DNA of 64,000 nt from positions 24,315,119-24,379,118 of the forward strand of contig JARWKL010000008.1 of NCBI GenBank assembly GCA_029961685.1. Direction: 5' to 3'. The position numbers and the translations under genes were made by a program. The notes below the pieces were generated by a model. The model saw nothing but the letters and a program-made list of their open reading frames with translations. It was not told the DNA's origin and made no database searches. Every line of letters starts with the position of its first letter. Within the stretch, counting starts at the first letter, position 1. Positions 25,071 to 40,100 of the stretch are shown here, piece by piece. Source of the stretch: Aristolochia californica. Lineage: Eukaryota; Streptophyta; Magnoliopsida; Piperales; Aristolochiaceae.

Positions 25071-28000
25071 TTCCTGTATTTGCGAAACCCAAAATATGTA
25101 AAAAAACTAAAAGTGTTTACAATCCTTAAAAAATTATAGATACTTTTTGGAACTATCTCTGTCAGCATTTGGGAATTTCTATTTTGCATTTTGAAATTTT
25201 TTCTTATCAAAACTTGAGTTTTCCCATTTTTCTCGTAAACAAAAAAGATAAGGAAAATAGATCACAACAAAATGAAAATTTTAGAGTTTGTGTATGAAAA
25301 AAAAATTGAAAACAATAGTAAATGTAAGTGAAGAAAATTTTTTCACGCACCAAAATGAACACCAAAGTTTTGATACACCTGTTTGGGAAATTCCATTAGT
25401 ACAACCCCTAATAGCTTGGTGGAATTTTATAAGAAAGAGATTTCTAATTGAACCTAACATGTTTTAAATGTGGTGGGTATGCATGTCAAAAACATGTTGA
25501 AGATGCTATTAACCAAATGGTCTAAAAATTTCTAGGAGTAGAAAAATTTGAATTCTCAAGTTAACATGTGGACCACAGCCTAACAACCCATTTTTTCCCT
25601 ATTTTACAAAAAGCGGACCTAACAATCATAGATCATTGTGAATGTTTTGATCGATTAATGATGTGTAACGGTTATAATTTTAGTTGGAAATGACTTATGG
25701 TTTCGGAGTCAACACTTAGATACAAATGTCTCCCCCATCTTCCGATGATTGCGAAACCCAAAATATGTAAAAAAACTAAAAGAGTTTATGATCCTTTTTA
25801 AAAATCATAGATACTTTTTGGAACTATCTCTCTTAGCATTTGTACATTTCCGTTTTGGATGTTTAATTTTTTTTCTAATCCAAACTTGAGTTTTCAGTCT
25901 CCCATTTTTGTAGTAAACAAAAAAGATAAGACAAATAGATCACAACAAAATGAAAATTTTAGAGTTTATGTATGCAAAAAAATTTGAAAACAATAATAAA
26001 TGTAACTGAAGAAAATTTTTTCACACACCAAAAATGAACACCAATGTTTTGTTACCCATATAAGGGAAATTCCACTAGTACATCCCCTAGTAACTTGGTG
26101 GACTTTTATAAGAAAAAAATTTCTAATTGATCCTAACATGTTTTAAATGTGGTGGATATGCATGCCAGAAACATATTGAAGATGCTAATGACCCAATGAT
26201 CCAAAAATTTCAAGGAGTAGAAAAAATTGAATTCTCAAGTTAACGTCTAGACCATGGCCAACAACCCACTTTTTGCCTATTTTACAAAAACCGGACCTTA
26301 CAATCATAAATAATCGTGAATGTTTTGATCAATTAATGATTTGTAAGGGCTATAATTTTATTTAGAAATGGCTTATGGTTTGGGAGACAACACTTAGATA
26401 AAAATGCCTCCACCCTCTTCCGATGATTGCGAAAACCAAAATATACAAAAAAATTTAAAGAGCTTACAATCCTTAAAAAATCAAAGATACTTTTTTGAAT
26501 TATCTCTCTCAGCATTAGTGCATTTTTATTTTGGATGTTCAATTTTTTTTCTATTCCTAACACTAGTTTTCACTCTCCCATTTTTGTCGTACACAAAAAA
26601 GATAAGGCAAATAGATCACAACAAAATGAAAATTTTAAAGTTTATGTATGCAAAAAAAAATTAAGACAATAATAAATGTAAGTGCAGAAAATTTTTTCAA
26701 GCACCAAAAATCAAATCCAATGTTTTGTTACCCATGTTTACGAAATTCCACTAGTACAACCCCTAATAGCTTGGTGGAATTTTACAAGAAAGAGATTTCA
26801 AATTGATCCTAACATGTTTTAAATGTGGTGGACATGCATTCCAGAAACATGTTGAAGATGCTAATGACCTAATGATCCAATAATTTCAAGGAGTAGAAAA
26901 AGTCGAATTCTCAAGTTAACGTGTAGACCAGAGCCTAACAAACCAATTTTTGCCAATTTTAAAAAATGCGGAACTAACAATCATGGATCATCGTGAATGT
27001 TTTGATCGATTAACGATGTGTAACGGCTATAATTTTAGTTAGAAATGACTTATGGTTTGGGAGTCAACACTAAGATCAAAATGCCTCCCCCCACTTCCGA
27101 TGATTACGAAACCCAAAATATATAAAAAAACTAAAAGGGTTTACAATCCTTAAAAAATCATAGATACTTTTTGGAACTATCTCTCTCAGCATTTGTGCAT
27201 TAAAATTTTGGATATTTAATCTTTTTTCTAATCCAAACTTGAGTTTTCACTCTCCCATTTTTGTCGTAAAGAAAAAAGATAACGCAAACCGATCAAAACA
27301 AAATGAAAATTTTAGAGTTTAGGTATGCAAAAATTTTTGAAAACATTAATAAATTTAAGTGAAGAAAAAATTTTCATGCACCACAAATGAACACCGATGT
27401 TGTGTTACCCATGTTTGGGAAATTCCACTAGTACAACCCCTAGTAGCGTGGCGGAATTTTAAAAGAAATAGAATTCTAATTGATCCTAACATGTTTTAAA
27501 TGTGGTGGGTATGCATGCCAGAAACATGTTGAAGATGTCATTGACCTAATGATCCAAAAATTTCAAGGAGTAGAAAAAGTTGAATTCTCAAGTTAACGTG
27601 TGGACGAGAGCCTAACAATCCACTTTTTGCCTATTTTACAAAAAGCGGACCTAATAATCATAGATCATTGTGAATGTTTTGATCAATTAATGATGTGTAA
27701 CGTCTATAATTTTATTCAGAAATGATTTATGGTTTGGGAGTCAACTCTTAGATAAAAATGCCTCCCCCCTGTTCTGATGATTGCGAAACCCAAAATATAT
27801 AAAAAAAAACTAAAAGGGTTTACAATCCTTAAAAAATCACAGATACTTTTTGGAACTATCTCTCTCAGAATTTGTGCAATTCCATTTTGGATGTTCAAAT
27901 TTTTTTCTATTCCAAACTTGAGTTTTTACTCTCTCATTTTTGTCGTAAACAAAAAAGATAACGTAAATAGATCACAAAAAAATAAAAATTTTAGAGTTTG

Positions 28001-31000
28001 TCCTTGCAAAAAAATTTGAAAACAATAATAAATGTATGTGAAGAAAATTTTTTCGTGCAGGAAAAATAAACACCAAAGTTTTGTTATGCATGTTTGGGAA
28101 AATCCACTAGTACAACCACTAGTAGCTTGGTGGAATTTTATAAGAAAGTGATTTCTAATTTATCCTAACATGTTTTAAATGTAGTGGATATGCATGCTAG
28201 AAACATGTTGAAGATGCTAATGACCTAATGATCCAAAAATTTTAAGGAGTAGAAAAATTGGAATTCTCAAGTTAACTTGTGGACCAGAGCCTAACAACCC
28301 ACTTTTTGCCTATTTTACAAAAAGCGGACCTAACAATCATAGATCATTCTGAATGTTTTGATCAATTAATGATGTGTAACTGCTATAATATTAGTTAGAA
28401 ATGACTTATGGATTGGGAGTCCACACTTAAATAAAAATGCCTCCCCCCTCTTCGGATGATTGTGAAACCCAAAATATATAAAAAAACTAAACGAACTTAA
28501 ATTCCTTAAAAAATCACAGAAACTTTTGGAACTATGTCTCTCACCATTTGTGCATTTCCATTTTGGAAGTTCAATCTTTTTTCTAATCCAACTTGAGTTT
28601 TTATTCTCCCATTTTTTGTCATAAACAAAAAAGATAAGGCAAATAGATCACAATAAAATGAAAATTTTAGTGTTGATGTATGCAAAAAAAATTGAAAGCA
28701 ATAATAAATGTAAGTGAAGAAAATTCTTTCACGCACCAAAAATGAACACCAAAGTTTTGTTACCCATGTTTTGGAAATTCCACTAGTACAACTCCTAGTA
28801 GCTTGGTGGAATTTTATAAGAAAGAGATTTCTAATTGATCCTAAAATGTTTTAAATGTGGTGGATATGCATGCCAAAAACATATTGAAGATGCTAATGAC
28901 CTAATGAACCAAAAAATTCAAGGAGTAGAAAAAGTTAGAATTCTCAAGTAAATGTGTGGAACAGAGCCTAACAACCCACTTTTTACCAATTTTACAAAAA
29001 ATAGACCTAACAATCATAGATCATCTTGAATGTTTTGATCGATTAATGATGTGTAACGGCTATAATTTTAGATAAAAATGACTTATGGTTTGGGAGTCAA
29101 CAGTTAGATAAAAATGTCTCCTCCCTCTTCCTGTGATTGCGAAACCAAAAATATATAAAAAAACTAAAAGAGTTTACAAACCTTAAAAAATCACTGTACT
29201 TTTTGGAACTATCTCTCTCATCATTTGTGCATTTCTTTTTTTCATGTTCAATTTTTTTTCGAATCCAAACTTGAGTTTTCCCTTTTTTGTCGTAAACAAA
29301 AAAGATAAGGCAAATAGATCACAACAAAATGAAAATTTTAGAGTTTGTGTATGCAAAAAAATTTTAAAACAATAGTAAATGTAAGAGAAGAAAAACATTT
29401 CACATTAAAACTGAACACCAATGTTTTGATACCCATGTTTGGGAAATTTCATTAGTACAACCCCTAATAGCTAGGTAGAATTTTATAAGAAAGAGATTTC
29501 TAATTGATCCGAACATGTTTTAAATGTGGTGGATATGCATGCCAGAAACATTTTGAAGATGTTGATGACCTAATGATCCAAAAATTTGTAGGAGTAGAAA
29601 AATTTGAATTCTCAAGTTAACGTGTGGATCATAGCCTAACAACCCACTTTTTGCCTATTTTACAAAAAGCAGACCTAACAATCATAGATCATTGTGAATG
29701 TTTTGTTCGATTAATGATGTGTAACGGCTATTAATTTAGTTAGAAATGACTTATGGTTTGGGAGTCAACACTTAGATAAAAATGCCTCCCCCCTCATCCG
29801 ATAATTGCGAAATCTAAAATATCTAAAAAAACTATTAGACTTTACAATCCTTAAAAAATCACTGATACTTTTTGGAACTATCTCTTTCAGCTTTTTTTTT
29901 CTAATCCAAACTTGAGTTTTCACTCTCCCATTTTTTTCATAAATAAAAAAGATAAGGCAAATAGATCACAACAAAATCAAAATTTTAGAGTTTATGTATG
30001 AACAAAAATTTGAAAAAATAATAAATTTAAGTGAAGAAAATTTTTTCACGCTCAAAAAATGAACACCAAAGTTTTTTTACCCATGTTTGGGAAATTCCAC
30101 TATTACAACCCCTAGTAGGTTGGGGGAATTTTATAAGAATGAGATTTCTAATTGATCCTAACATGTTTTAAATGTGGTGGATATGTATGCCAGAAACATG
30201 TTGAAGATGTAATGACCAAATGATCCAAAAATTTCAAGGAGTAGAAAAAGTTGAATTCTCAAGTTAACGTGTGGACTAGAGCCTAACAACCCTCTTTTTG
30301 CCTATTTTACAAAAAGCGGACCTAACAATCATAGATCTTCGTGACTTTTTTGATCGATTAATGATGTGTAACGGCTATAATTTTAGTTAAAAATGACTTA
30401 TGGTTTGGGAGTCAACAATTATATAAAAACACCTCCTCCCTCTTCCTGTGATTGCGAAACCCAAAATATATAAAAAAACTAAAATAGTTTACAATCCTTA
30501 AAAAACCACTGTACTTTTTGGAACGATCTCCCTTAGAATTTGTGCATTTCTATTTTGCATGTTCAATTTTTCTTCTAATCCAAACTTGAGTTTTCCCTTT
30601 TTTGTCGTAAACAAAAACGATAAGGCAAATAGACCACAACAAAATCAAAATTTTAGAGTTTGCCTAAGCAAAAAAATTTGAAAAAAAAATAAATGTAAGT
30701 GAAGAAAATTTTTTCACGCACAAAAAATGAACACCAAAGTTTTGTTACCCAAGTTTGGGAAATACCACTGGTACAACCCCTAGTAGCTAGGGGGAATTTT
30801 ATAAGAATGAGATTTCTAATTGATCCTTACATGTTTTAAATGTGGTGGATATGCATGCCAGAAACATGTTGAAGATACTAATGACCTAATTATCCAAAAA
30901 TTTCGTGCAGTAGTAAAAGTTGAATTCTCAAGTTAGCGTGTGGACCAGAGCCTAACAACCCTCTTTTTGCCTATTTTAAAAAAAGTGGACCTAACAATCA

Positions 31001-31099
31001 TAGATCATCGTGAATGTTTTGATCGATTAATGATGTGTAATGGCTATAATTTTAGTTAGAAATGACTTATGGTTTGGGAGTCAACGCTTAGATAAAAAT

Positions 31100-34000
31100 G
31101 CCTCCCCCCTCTTCCGATGATTGCGAAACCCAAAATATATAAAAATACTAAAAGAGTTTACAATCCTTAAAATATCACAGATACTTTTTGGATCTATCTC
31201 TTTGAACATTTGTGCATTTCCGATTTTTATGGTCAATTTTTTTTCTAATCCAAACTTGAGAGTTCACTATCCCATTTTTGTCGTAAAAAAAAAGATAAGG
31301 CAAATAGATCACAACAAAATCCAAATTTAAGAGTTTATGTATACAAAAAAATTTTAAAACAATAATAAATGTAAGTGAAGGAATTTTTTTCACACACAAA
31401 AATTGAACACCAAAGTTTTGTTACCCACGTTTGGGAAATTCCACTAGTACAACCCCAAGTAGCTTGGGGGAATTTTATAAGAAAGAGATTTCTAATTGAT
31501 CCTAACATGTTTTAAATGTGGTGGATATGCATGCCAGAAATATTGTGAAGAGGCTAATGACCTAATTATCAAAAAATTTCGAGTAGAAAAAGTTGAATTC
31601 TCAAGTTAGAGAGTGGACCATAGCCTAATAACCCTCTTTTTGCCTATTTTAAAAAAAGCGGACCTAACAATCATAGATCATCGTGAATGTTTTGATCGAT
31701 TAATGATGTGCAATGGCTATAATTTTAGTTAGAAATGACTTATGGTTTGGGAGTCAACGCTTAGATAAAAATGCCTCCCCCCTCTTCCAATGATTGAGAA
31801 ACCCAAAATATATAAAAAAATTAAATTGTTTACAATCCTTAAAAAATCACATATACTTTTTGGAACTATCTATCTCAGCATTTGTGCATTTCCATTTTGG
31901 ATGTTCAATTTTTTTTCTAATCCAAACTTGAGTTTTCACTCTCCCATTTTTGTCGTAAACAAAAAAGATAAGGCAAAAAGATCACAACAAAATGAAACTT
32001 TGAGAGTTTATGTGAAATAATTTGATAAAAATAATAAAGTTATGTGAAGAAAAAAATTTCACGCACCAAAAAAGAACACAAAAGTTTTGTTATCCATGTT
32101 TGTGAAATTTCGGTAGTACAACCCTAGTAGCTTGGTTGAATTTTATAAGATATAAATTTCTAATTGATCCTAACATGTTTTAAATTTGGTGGATATGCAT
32201 GCCAGAAACATGTCGAAGATGCTAATGATGTAATGATCCAAAATGTCCAAGTAGAAAATGGTGAATTCTCAAGTTAACGTGTGGACCAGAGCCTAACAAC
32301 CCACTTTTTGTCTATTTTAAAAAAAAAGACCTAACAATCATAGATCATCGTGAATGTTTGGATCGATTAATGATGTTTAACGGCTATAATTTTCTTTTGA
32401 AATGACTTATGGTTTGGGAGTCAACACTTAGATAAAAATGCCTCCCCCCTCTTCCGATGATTGCGTAACCCAAAATAATTAAAAAATTAAAGGAGTTTTA
32501 CAATCCGTCAAAAATCAAAGATACTTTTTTGTACTATCTCTCTCAGCATTTGTGCATTTCCAATTTTTATGTTCAATTTTTTTTCTAATCCAAACTTGAG
32601 TTTTCACTCTCCCATTTTTGTCGTAAAAAAAAGATATGGCAAATAGATCACAACAAAATGAAAATTTTAGAGTTTGTGTACGCAAAAAAAAAAAAAATTG
32701 AAAACAATACTAAATGTAAGAGAAGAAATTTTTTTCATGCACCAAAACTGAACACCAAAGTTTTGATACCCATGCTTGGGTAATTCCATTAGTACAACAC
32801 CTAATAGCTAGGTGGAATTTTATAAGAAATAGATTTCAAATTGATCCTAACATATTTTAAATGTGGTGGATATGCATGCAAAAACATGTTGAAGATGCTA
32901 TTGACCTAATGATCCAAAATTTTGAAGGAGGAGAAAAATTTGAATTCTCAAGTTAACGTGTGGACCAGAGCCTAATAACCCACTTTTTGTCTTTTTTACA
33001 AAAAGTGGACCTAACAATCATAGATCATCGTGAATGTTTTCATTGATTAATGATGTGTAATGCCTATAATTTTCGTTAGAAATGACTTATGGTTGCTAGT
33101 CAACACTTAGATATAAAGGCCTCCCTCGTCTTCCGATGATTGCGAAACCCAAAATATGTAAAAAAACTAAAAGAGTTTACAATCCTTAAAAAATCACAGA
33201 TACTTTTTTGAAACTATCTCTCTCAGCATTTATGCATTTCCATTTTGGATGTTCAATTTTTTTTTTTTTAATCCAAACTTGAGTTTTCACTCTGAAAAAC
33301 AAAAAAGATATGGCAAATAGATCACAAAACAATGAAAAAGTTAGAGTTTATGTATGCTCAAAAATATTAAAACATTAATAAATGTAAGTGAATAAAATTT
33401 TTTCACGCACAAAAAATGAACTCCAAAGTTTTGTTATCAATGTTTGGGAAATACCACTAGTACAACCCCTAATAGCTTTGTGGAATTTAATAAGAAAGAT
33501 ATTTCTAATGGATCCTCACAAGTTTTAAAAGTGGTCGATAGGCATGTAAGAAACATGTTGAAGATGCTAATGACCTAATGATCCACAAATTTTAAGGAGT
33601 AGACAAAGTTGAATTCTCAAGTTAACATTTTGACCAGAGCCTAACAACCCACTTTTTGCCTATTTTACAAAAAGCGGACCTAACAATCATAGATCATCAT
33701 CGTGAATGTTTTGATCGATTAATGATGTGTAACGGATATTATTTTATTTAGAATTGACTTATGGTTTGGGAGTCAACACTTAGATAAAAATGCCTCCCCC
33801 CACTTCCGATAATTGCAAAATCCAAAATATATAAAAAAACTAAAAGAGATTACAATCGTAAAAAATCACATATACTTTTTGGAACTATCACTTTCAGGAT
33901 TTGTGCATTTCCATTTTTTATGGTCAATTTTTTTTCTAATCCAAACTTGAGTTTTCACTCTCCCATTTTTGTCTTAAACAAAAAAGATAAGGCAAATAGA

Positions 34001-37000
34001 TCACAACAAAATAAAAATTTTAGAGTTTATGTATACAAAAAAATTTGAAAACAATATTAAATGTAAGTGAAGAAAATTTTTTCACGCACAAAAAATGAAC
34101 ACCAAAGTTTTGTTACCCATGTTTGGGAAATTCCACTAGTAAAACCCCTAGTAGCTTGGGGGAATTTTATAAGAAAGAGATTTCTAATTGATCCTAACAT
34201 GTTTTAAATGTGGTGGATATGCATGCCAGAAACATGTTGAAGATGCTAATGACCTAATTATCCAAAATTTTCAAGGAGTAGAAAAAGTTGAATTCTCAAG
34301 TTAGCGTGTGGACCAGAGCCTAAAAACCCTCTTTTTGCCCATTTTACGAAAAAATGGACCTAACAATCATAGATCCTCGTGAATGTTTTGATCGATTAAT
34401 GATGTGTAACGGCTATAATTTTAGTTAGAAATGACTTATGGTTTGGGAGTCAACGTTTAGATAAAAATGCCTCCCCCCTCTTCCGATGATTGGAAAACCC
34501 AAAATATATAAAAAAATAAAAGAGTTTACAATCCTTAAAAAATCAAAGATACTTTTTGGAACTATCTCTCTCAGAATTTGTGCATTTCCATTTTGGATGT
34601 TCAATTGTTTTTCTAATCCAAACTTGAGTTTTCACTCTCCCATTTTTGTCGTAAACAAAAAAGATAATGCAAAAAGATCACAACAAAATGAAACTTTGAG
34701 AGTTTATGCAAAAAAATTTGAAAAAAATAATAAAGGTAAGTGAAGAAAATTTTTCGAGCACAAAAAAAAAACCTAAAAGTTTTGTTACCCATGTTTGTGA
34801 AATTGTAGTAGTACAACCCCTAGTAGCTTGGTGGAATTTTATAAGCAAGAGGTTTCTAATTGATCATAACATGTTTTAAATGTGGTGGATATGCATGCCA
34901 GAAACATGTCGAAGATGCTAATGATGTACTAATCCAGAAATTTCGAGTAGAAAAAGGTGAATTCTCAAGTAAACGTGTGGACCAGAGCCTAACAACCCAC
35001 TTTTTGACTATTTTACAATAACGGACCTAAGAATCATAGATCATCGTGAATGTGTTGATCGATTAATGATGTGTAACGGCTATAATTTTAGTTAGAAATG
35101 ACTTATGGTTTGGGAGTCAACACTTAGATAAAAATGCCTTTCCCTTTTTTCCGATGATTGCGCAACCCAAAGTATAGAAAAAACTAAAAGAGTTTACAAT
35201 CCTTCAAAAATCACAGTTACTTTTTGGAACTATCTCTCTCAGCATTTGTGCATTTCCATTTTGGTTGTTCAATTTTTTTTCTCATCCAAACTTGAGTTTT
35301 CACTCTCCCATTTTTGTCGAAAAGAAAAAAGATAAGGCAAATAGATCACAAAAAAATGAAAATTTTAGAGTTGATGTATGAAAAAAAATTTGAAAAAATA
35401 ATAAAAGTAAATGAAGAAAAACTTTTGACACTCCAAAAATGAACACCAAAGTTTTGTTACCCATGTTTGGGAAATTCCACTAGTACAACCCCTAGTAGCT
35501 TGGTAGAATTTATAAGAAAGAGATTTCTAATTGATCCTAACATGTTTTAAATGTGGTGGATATGCATGCCTGAAACATGTTGAAGATGTAATCACCTAAT
35601 GATCCAAAAATTTCAAGGATTAGAAAAAGTTGATTTCTCAAGTTAGCGTGTGGACCAGAGCCTAACAACCCTCTGTTTGCCTATTTTTCAAAAAGCGGAC
35701 CTAACTATCATAGATCATCGTGAATGTTTTGATAGATTAATGATGTGTAACTGGTATAATTTTAGTTAGAAATGACTTATGGTTTGGGAGTCAACGCTCA
35801 GATAAAAATGCCTCCCCCCTCTTTCGATGATTGCGAAACCCAAAATATATAAAAATACTAAAAGAGTTTACAATACTTAAAAAATCACAGATACTTTTTG
35901 GAACTGTCTCTTTCAACATTTGTGCATTTCCAATTTTTATGGTCAATTTTTTTTCTAATCCAAACTTGAGAGTTCACTCCCCATTTTTGTCGTAAAAAAA
36001 AAAGATAACGCAAATAGATCACAACAAAATCAAAATTTAAGAGTTTAGGTATAAAAAAAAATTTGAAAACAATAATAAATGTAAGTGAAGAAATTTTTTT
36101 CACACACAAAAATTGAACACCAAAGTTTTGTTACCATGTTTGGGAAATTCCACTAGTACAACCCCTAGTAGCTTGGGGGAATTCTATAAGAAAGAGATTT
36201 CTAATTGATCCTAACATGATTTGAATTTGATGGATATGCATGCCAGAAATATTGTGAAGAGGCTAATGACCTAATTATCCAAAAATTTCGAGTAGAAAAA
36301 GTTGAATTCTCAAGTTAGAGAGTGGACCATAGCCTCACAACCCTCTTTTTGCCTATTTTACGAAAAGTGGACCTAACAATCATAGATCATCGTGAATGTT
36401 TTCATCGATTAATGATGGGTAATGGCTATAATTTTCGTTAGAAATGACTTATGGTTGGTAGTTTACACTTAGATATAAATGCCTACCTCGTCTTCCGATG
36501 ATTGCGAAACCCAAAATATGTAAAAAAACTAAAAGAGTTTACAATCCTTAAAAAATCACATATACTTTTTGAAACTATCTCTCTCAGCATTTGTGCATTT
36601 CCATTTTGGATGTTCAATTTTTTTTTAATCCAAACTTGAGTTTTCACTCTCTCATTTTTTTCGTAAACAAAAAAGATAAGGCAAATAGATCACAAAAAAA
36701 TGAAAAATTTAGAGTTTATGTATGCACAAAAATATTAAAACATTAATAAATGTAAGTGAAGAAAATTTTTTCACGCACAAAAAATGAACACCAAAGTTTT
36801 GTTATCCATGTTTGGGAAATACCACTAGTACAACCCCTAGTAGCTTGGGGGAATTTTATAAGAAAGAGATTTCTAATTGATCCTAACATGTTTTAAATGT
36901 GGTGGATATGCATGCCAGAAACATGTTGAAAATGCTAATGACCTAATGATCCAAAAATTTCAAGGAGTAGAAAAAGTTGAATTCTCAAGACGTGTGGACC

Positions 37001-37154
37001 AGAGCCTAACAACCCACTTTTTGCCTATTTTACAAAAAACGGACCTAACAATCATTGATCATTGTGAATGTTTTGGTCGATTAATGATGTGTAACAACTA
37101 TAATTTTAGTTAGAAATGACTTATGGTTTGGGAGTCAACATTTAGATAAAAATG
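31100..37154. repeat. Recurring string of monomer subtypes
   Basis: Private variants mark subtypes. TATGGTCAATTTTTTTT occurs in monomers at 31100, 33792 and 35810. GAAACTTTGAGAGTTTATG with CATGTCGAAGATGCTAATGA occurs at 31773 and 34469. TTTTCGTTAGAAATGAC with CCTCGTCTTCCGATGATTGC spans the monomers at 33119 and 36481. GAAATATTGTGAAGAGGC occurs at 31538 and 36247. The order is A B C D A B E A D, with offsets of about 2695, 3361 and 4710 bp, i.e. 4, 5 and 7 monomers. Confidence 0.75.
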
Positions 37155-40100
37155 CCTCCCCCATCTTCTGATGATTGTGAAACCCAAAATATATAAAAAA
37201 CCTAAAGGAGTTTACAATCCTTAAAAAATCACTGACACTTTTTGTAACTATCTCTCTCTGCATTTCTGCTTTTCTATTTTGGATGTTGAATTTTTTTTCT
37301 AATCCAAGCTTGAGTTTTCCCATCTATTTCGTAAAGAAAAAAGATAAGGCAAATAGATCACAACAAAATTAAAATTTTAGAGTTTGTGTATGTAACAAAA
37401 TTTGAAAACTATAAAAAATCTACGGGAAGAAAATTTTTTTACGCACAAAAAATGAACACCAAAGTTTTGTTACCCAGGTTCGGTAAATTCCACAAGTACA
37501 ACCCCTAATAGCTTGCTGGAATTTTATAAGAAAGAGTTTTCTAATTTATCCTAACATGTTTTAAATGTGGTGGATATGCATGCCATAAACATGTTAAAGA
37601 TACTAATGTCCTAATGATCCAAAAATTTCAAGGAGTAGAAAATGTTAAATTCTCAAGTTAACGTGTGGACTAGAGCCTAACAACCCACTTTTTGCCGATT
37701 TTAATAAAAATGGACCTAACAATAATAGATCATCGTGAATGTTTTGATCGATTAATGATGTGTAGCGGCTATAATTTTAGTTAAAAATGACTAATGGTTT
37801 GGGAGTCAACACTTAGATAAAAATGCTTCCCTCCTCTTCCTATTATTGCGTAACCCAAAATGTATAAAAAAACTAAAAGAGTTTACAATCCTTAAAAAAT
37901 CATAGATACTTTTTGGAACTATCTCTCTCAGCCTTTGTGGATTTCCATTTTGGATGTTCAATTTTTTTTCTAATCGAAACCTGTGTTTTCACTCTCCCAT
38001 TTTTGTCGAAAACAAAAAGATAAGGCAAATAGATCGCAACAAAATGAAAATTTTAGAGTTTATGAATACAAAAAAATTTGAAAACAATAATAAATGTAAG
38101 TGAAAATTTTTTTATCACACACCAAAAATGAACACCAAAGTTTTGTTACCCATGTTTGGGAAATTCCACTAGAACAACCCCTAGTAGCATGGTGGAATTT
38201 TATAAGAAAGAGATTTCTAATTGCTCCTAACATGTTTTAAATGTAGTGGATAGGCATGCCAGAAACATGTTGAAGATGCTAATGACCTAATGATCAAAAA
38301 ATTTCGAGTAGAAAAAGTTGAATTCTCAAGTTAACGTATGGACCAGAGCCAAACAACCCACTTTTTGCCTATTTTACAAAAAAGCGGACCTAACAATCAT
38401 AGATCATTGTGAATGTTTTGATCGATTAATGATGTGTAACGGCTATAACTTTAGTTAGAAAAAACTTATGGTTTGGGAGCCCACACTTAGATAAAATTGC
38501 CTCCCCTCTCTTCCAATGATTACGAAACCCAAAATATATAAAAAAACTAAAAGAGTTTACAATCCATAGAAAATCGCAGAAACTTTTTGAAACTATCTCT
38601 CTCGCCATTTGTGGATTTCCATATTCGATGTTCAATCTTTTCTCTAATCTAAACTTGAGTTTTCACTCTCCCACTTTTGTCCTAAACAAAAATGATAAGG
38701 CAAATACATGACAACAAAATGAAAATTTTAGAGTTTAGGTATGTAAAAATATTTCAAAACAATGATAAATGTAAGTGAAGAAAATATTTTCACGCACCAA
38801 AAATGAACACCAAAGTTTTGTTACCCATGTTTGGGAAATTCCACTAGTACAACCTCTAGTAGCTTGGCGGAATTTTAGAAGAAAGAGATTTCTAATTGAT
38901 CCTAACATGTTTTTAATGTGGTGGATATGCGTGCCAGAAACATGTTGAAGATGCTAATGACCTAATGATCCAAAAATTTCAAGGAGTAGAAAAAGTTAAA
39001 TTCTCAAGTTAACGTGGACCAGAGCCTAATAACCCACTTTTTGCCTATTTTAATAAAAACGGACCTAACAATCATAGATCATCGTGAATGTTTTGATAAA
39101 ATAATGATGTGTAACGGCTCTAATTTTAGTTAGAAATGACTAATGGTTTGGGAGTCGACACTTAGATAAAAATGCCTCCCACCTCTTCCGATAATTACAA
39201 AACCAAAAATATATAAAAAAAATAAAAGAGTTTACAATCCTTAAAAAATCACAGATACTTTTTGGAACTATCTCTCTCAGCATTTGTGCATTTCCATTTT
39301 GGATGTTCAATTTTTTTCTAATCCAAACTTGAGTTTTCACTCTCCCATTTTTGTCGTAAACAAAAAAGATAAGGCAAATAGATCGCAAAAAAATGAAAAT
39401 TTTAGAGTTTATGTATGAAAAAAAATTTGAAAACAAAAATAAATGTAAGTGAAGAAAATTTTTTCACGCACCAAAAATGAACACCAAAATGTTTTTACCC
39501 ATATTTTGGAAATTCCACTAGTACAACCCCTAGAAGCTTGGTGGAATTTTATAAGAAAGAGATTTCTAATTGATCCTAACATGTTTTAAATGTACTGGAT
39601 TGGCATGCCAAAAATATGTTGAAGATGATAATGACCTAATGACCCAAAAAATTCATGGAGAAGAAAAAGTTGAATTTTCAAGTTAACGTGTGCACCGGAG
39701 CCAAACAACCCACTTTTTGCCTATTTTAGAAAAAAGCGGACCTAACAATCATAGATCACTGTGAATGTTTTGATTGATTAATGATGTGTGACGGCTATAA
39801 TTTTAGTTAGATATGACTTATGGTTTGGGAGTCCACACTTAGATAAAATTGCCTCCCCTATCTTCCGATGATTGTGAAACCCAAAATATATTAAAAAAAA
39901 TTAAAAGAGTTTACAATCCTTACAAAATCATAGAAAAGTTTTGGAACTATCTCTCTCATCATTTGTGTATTTCCATTTTCAAAGTTCAATCTAATTTCTA
40001 ATCCAAACTTGTGTTTTCACTCTCCTATTTTTGTCGTAAACAAAAAAGATAAGGCAAATAGATCACAACAAAATGAAAATTTTATAGTTTAAGTATGCAA

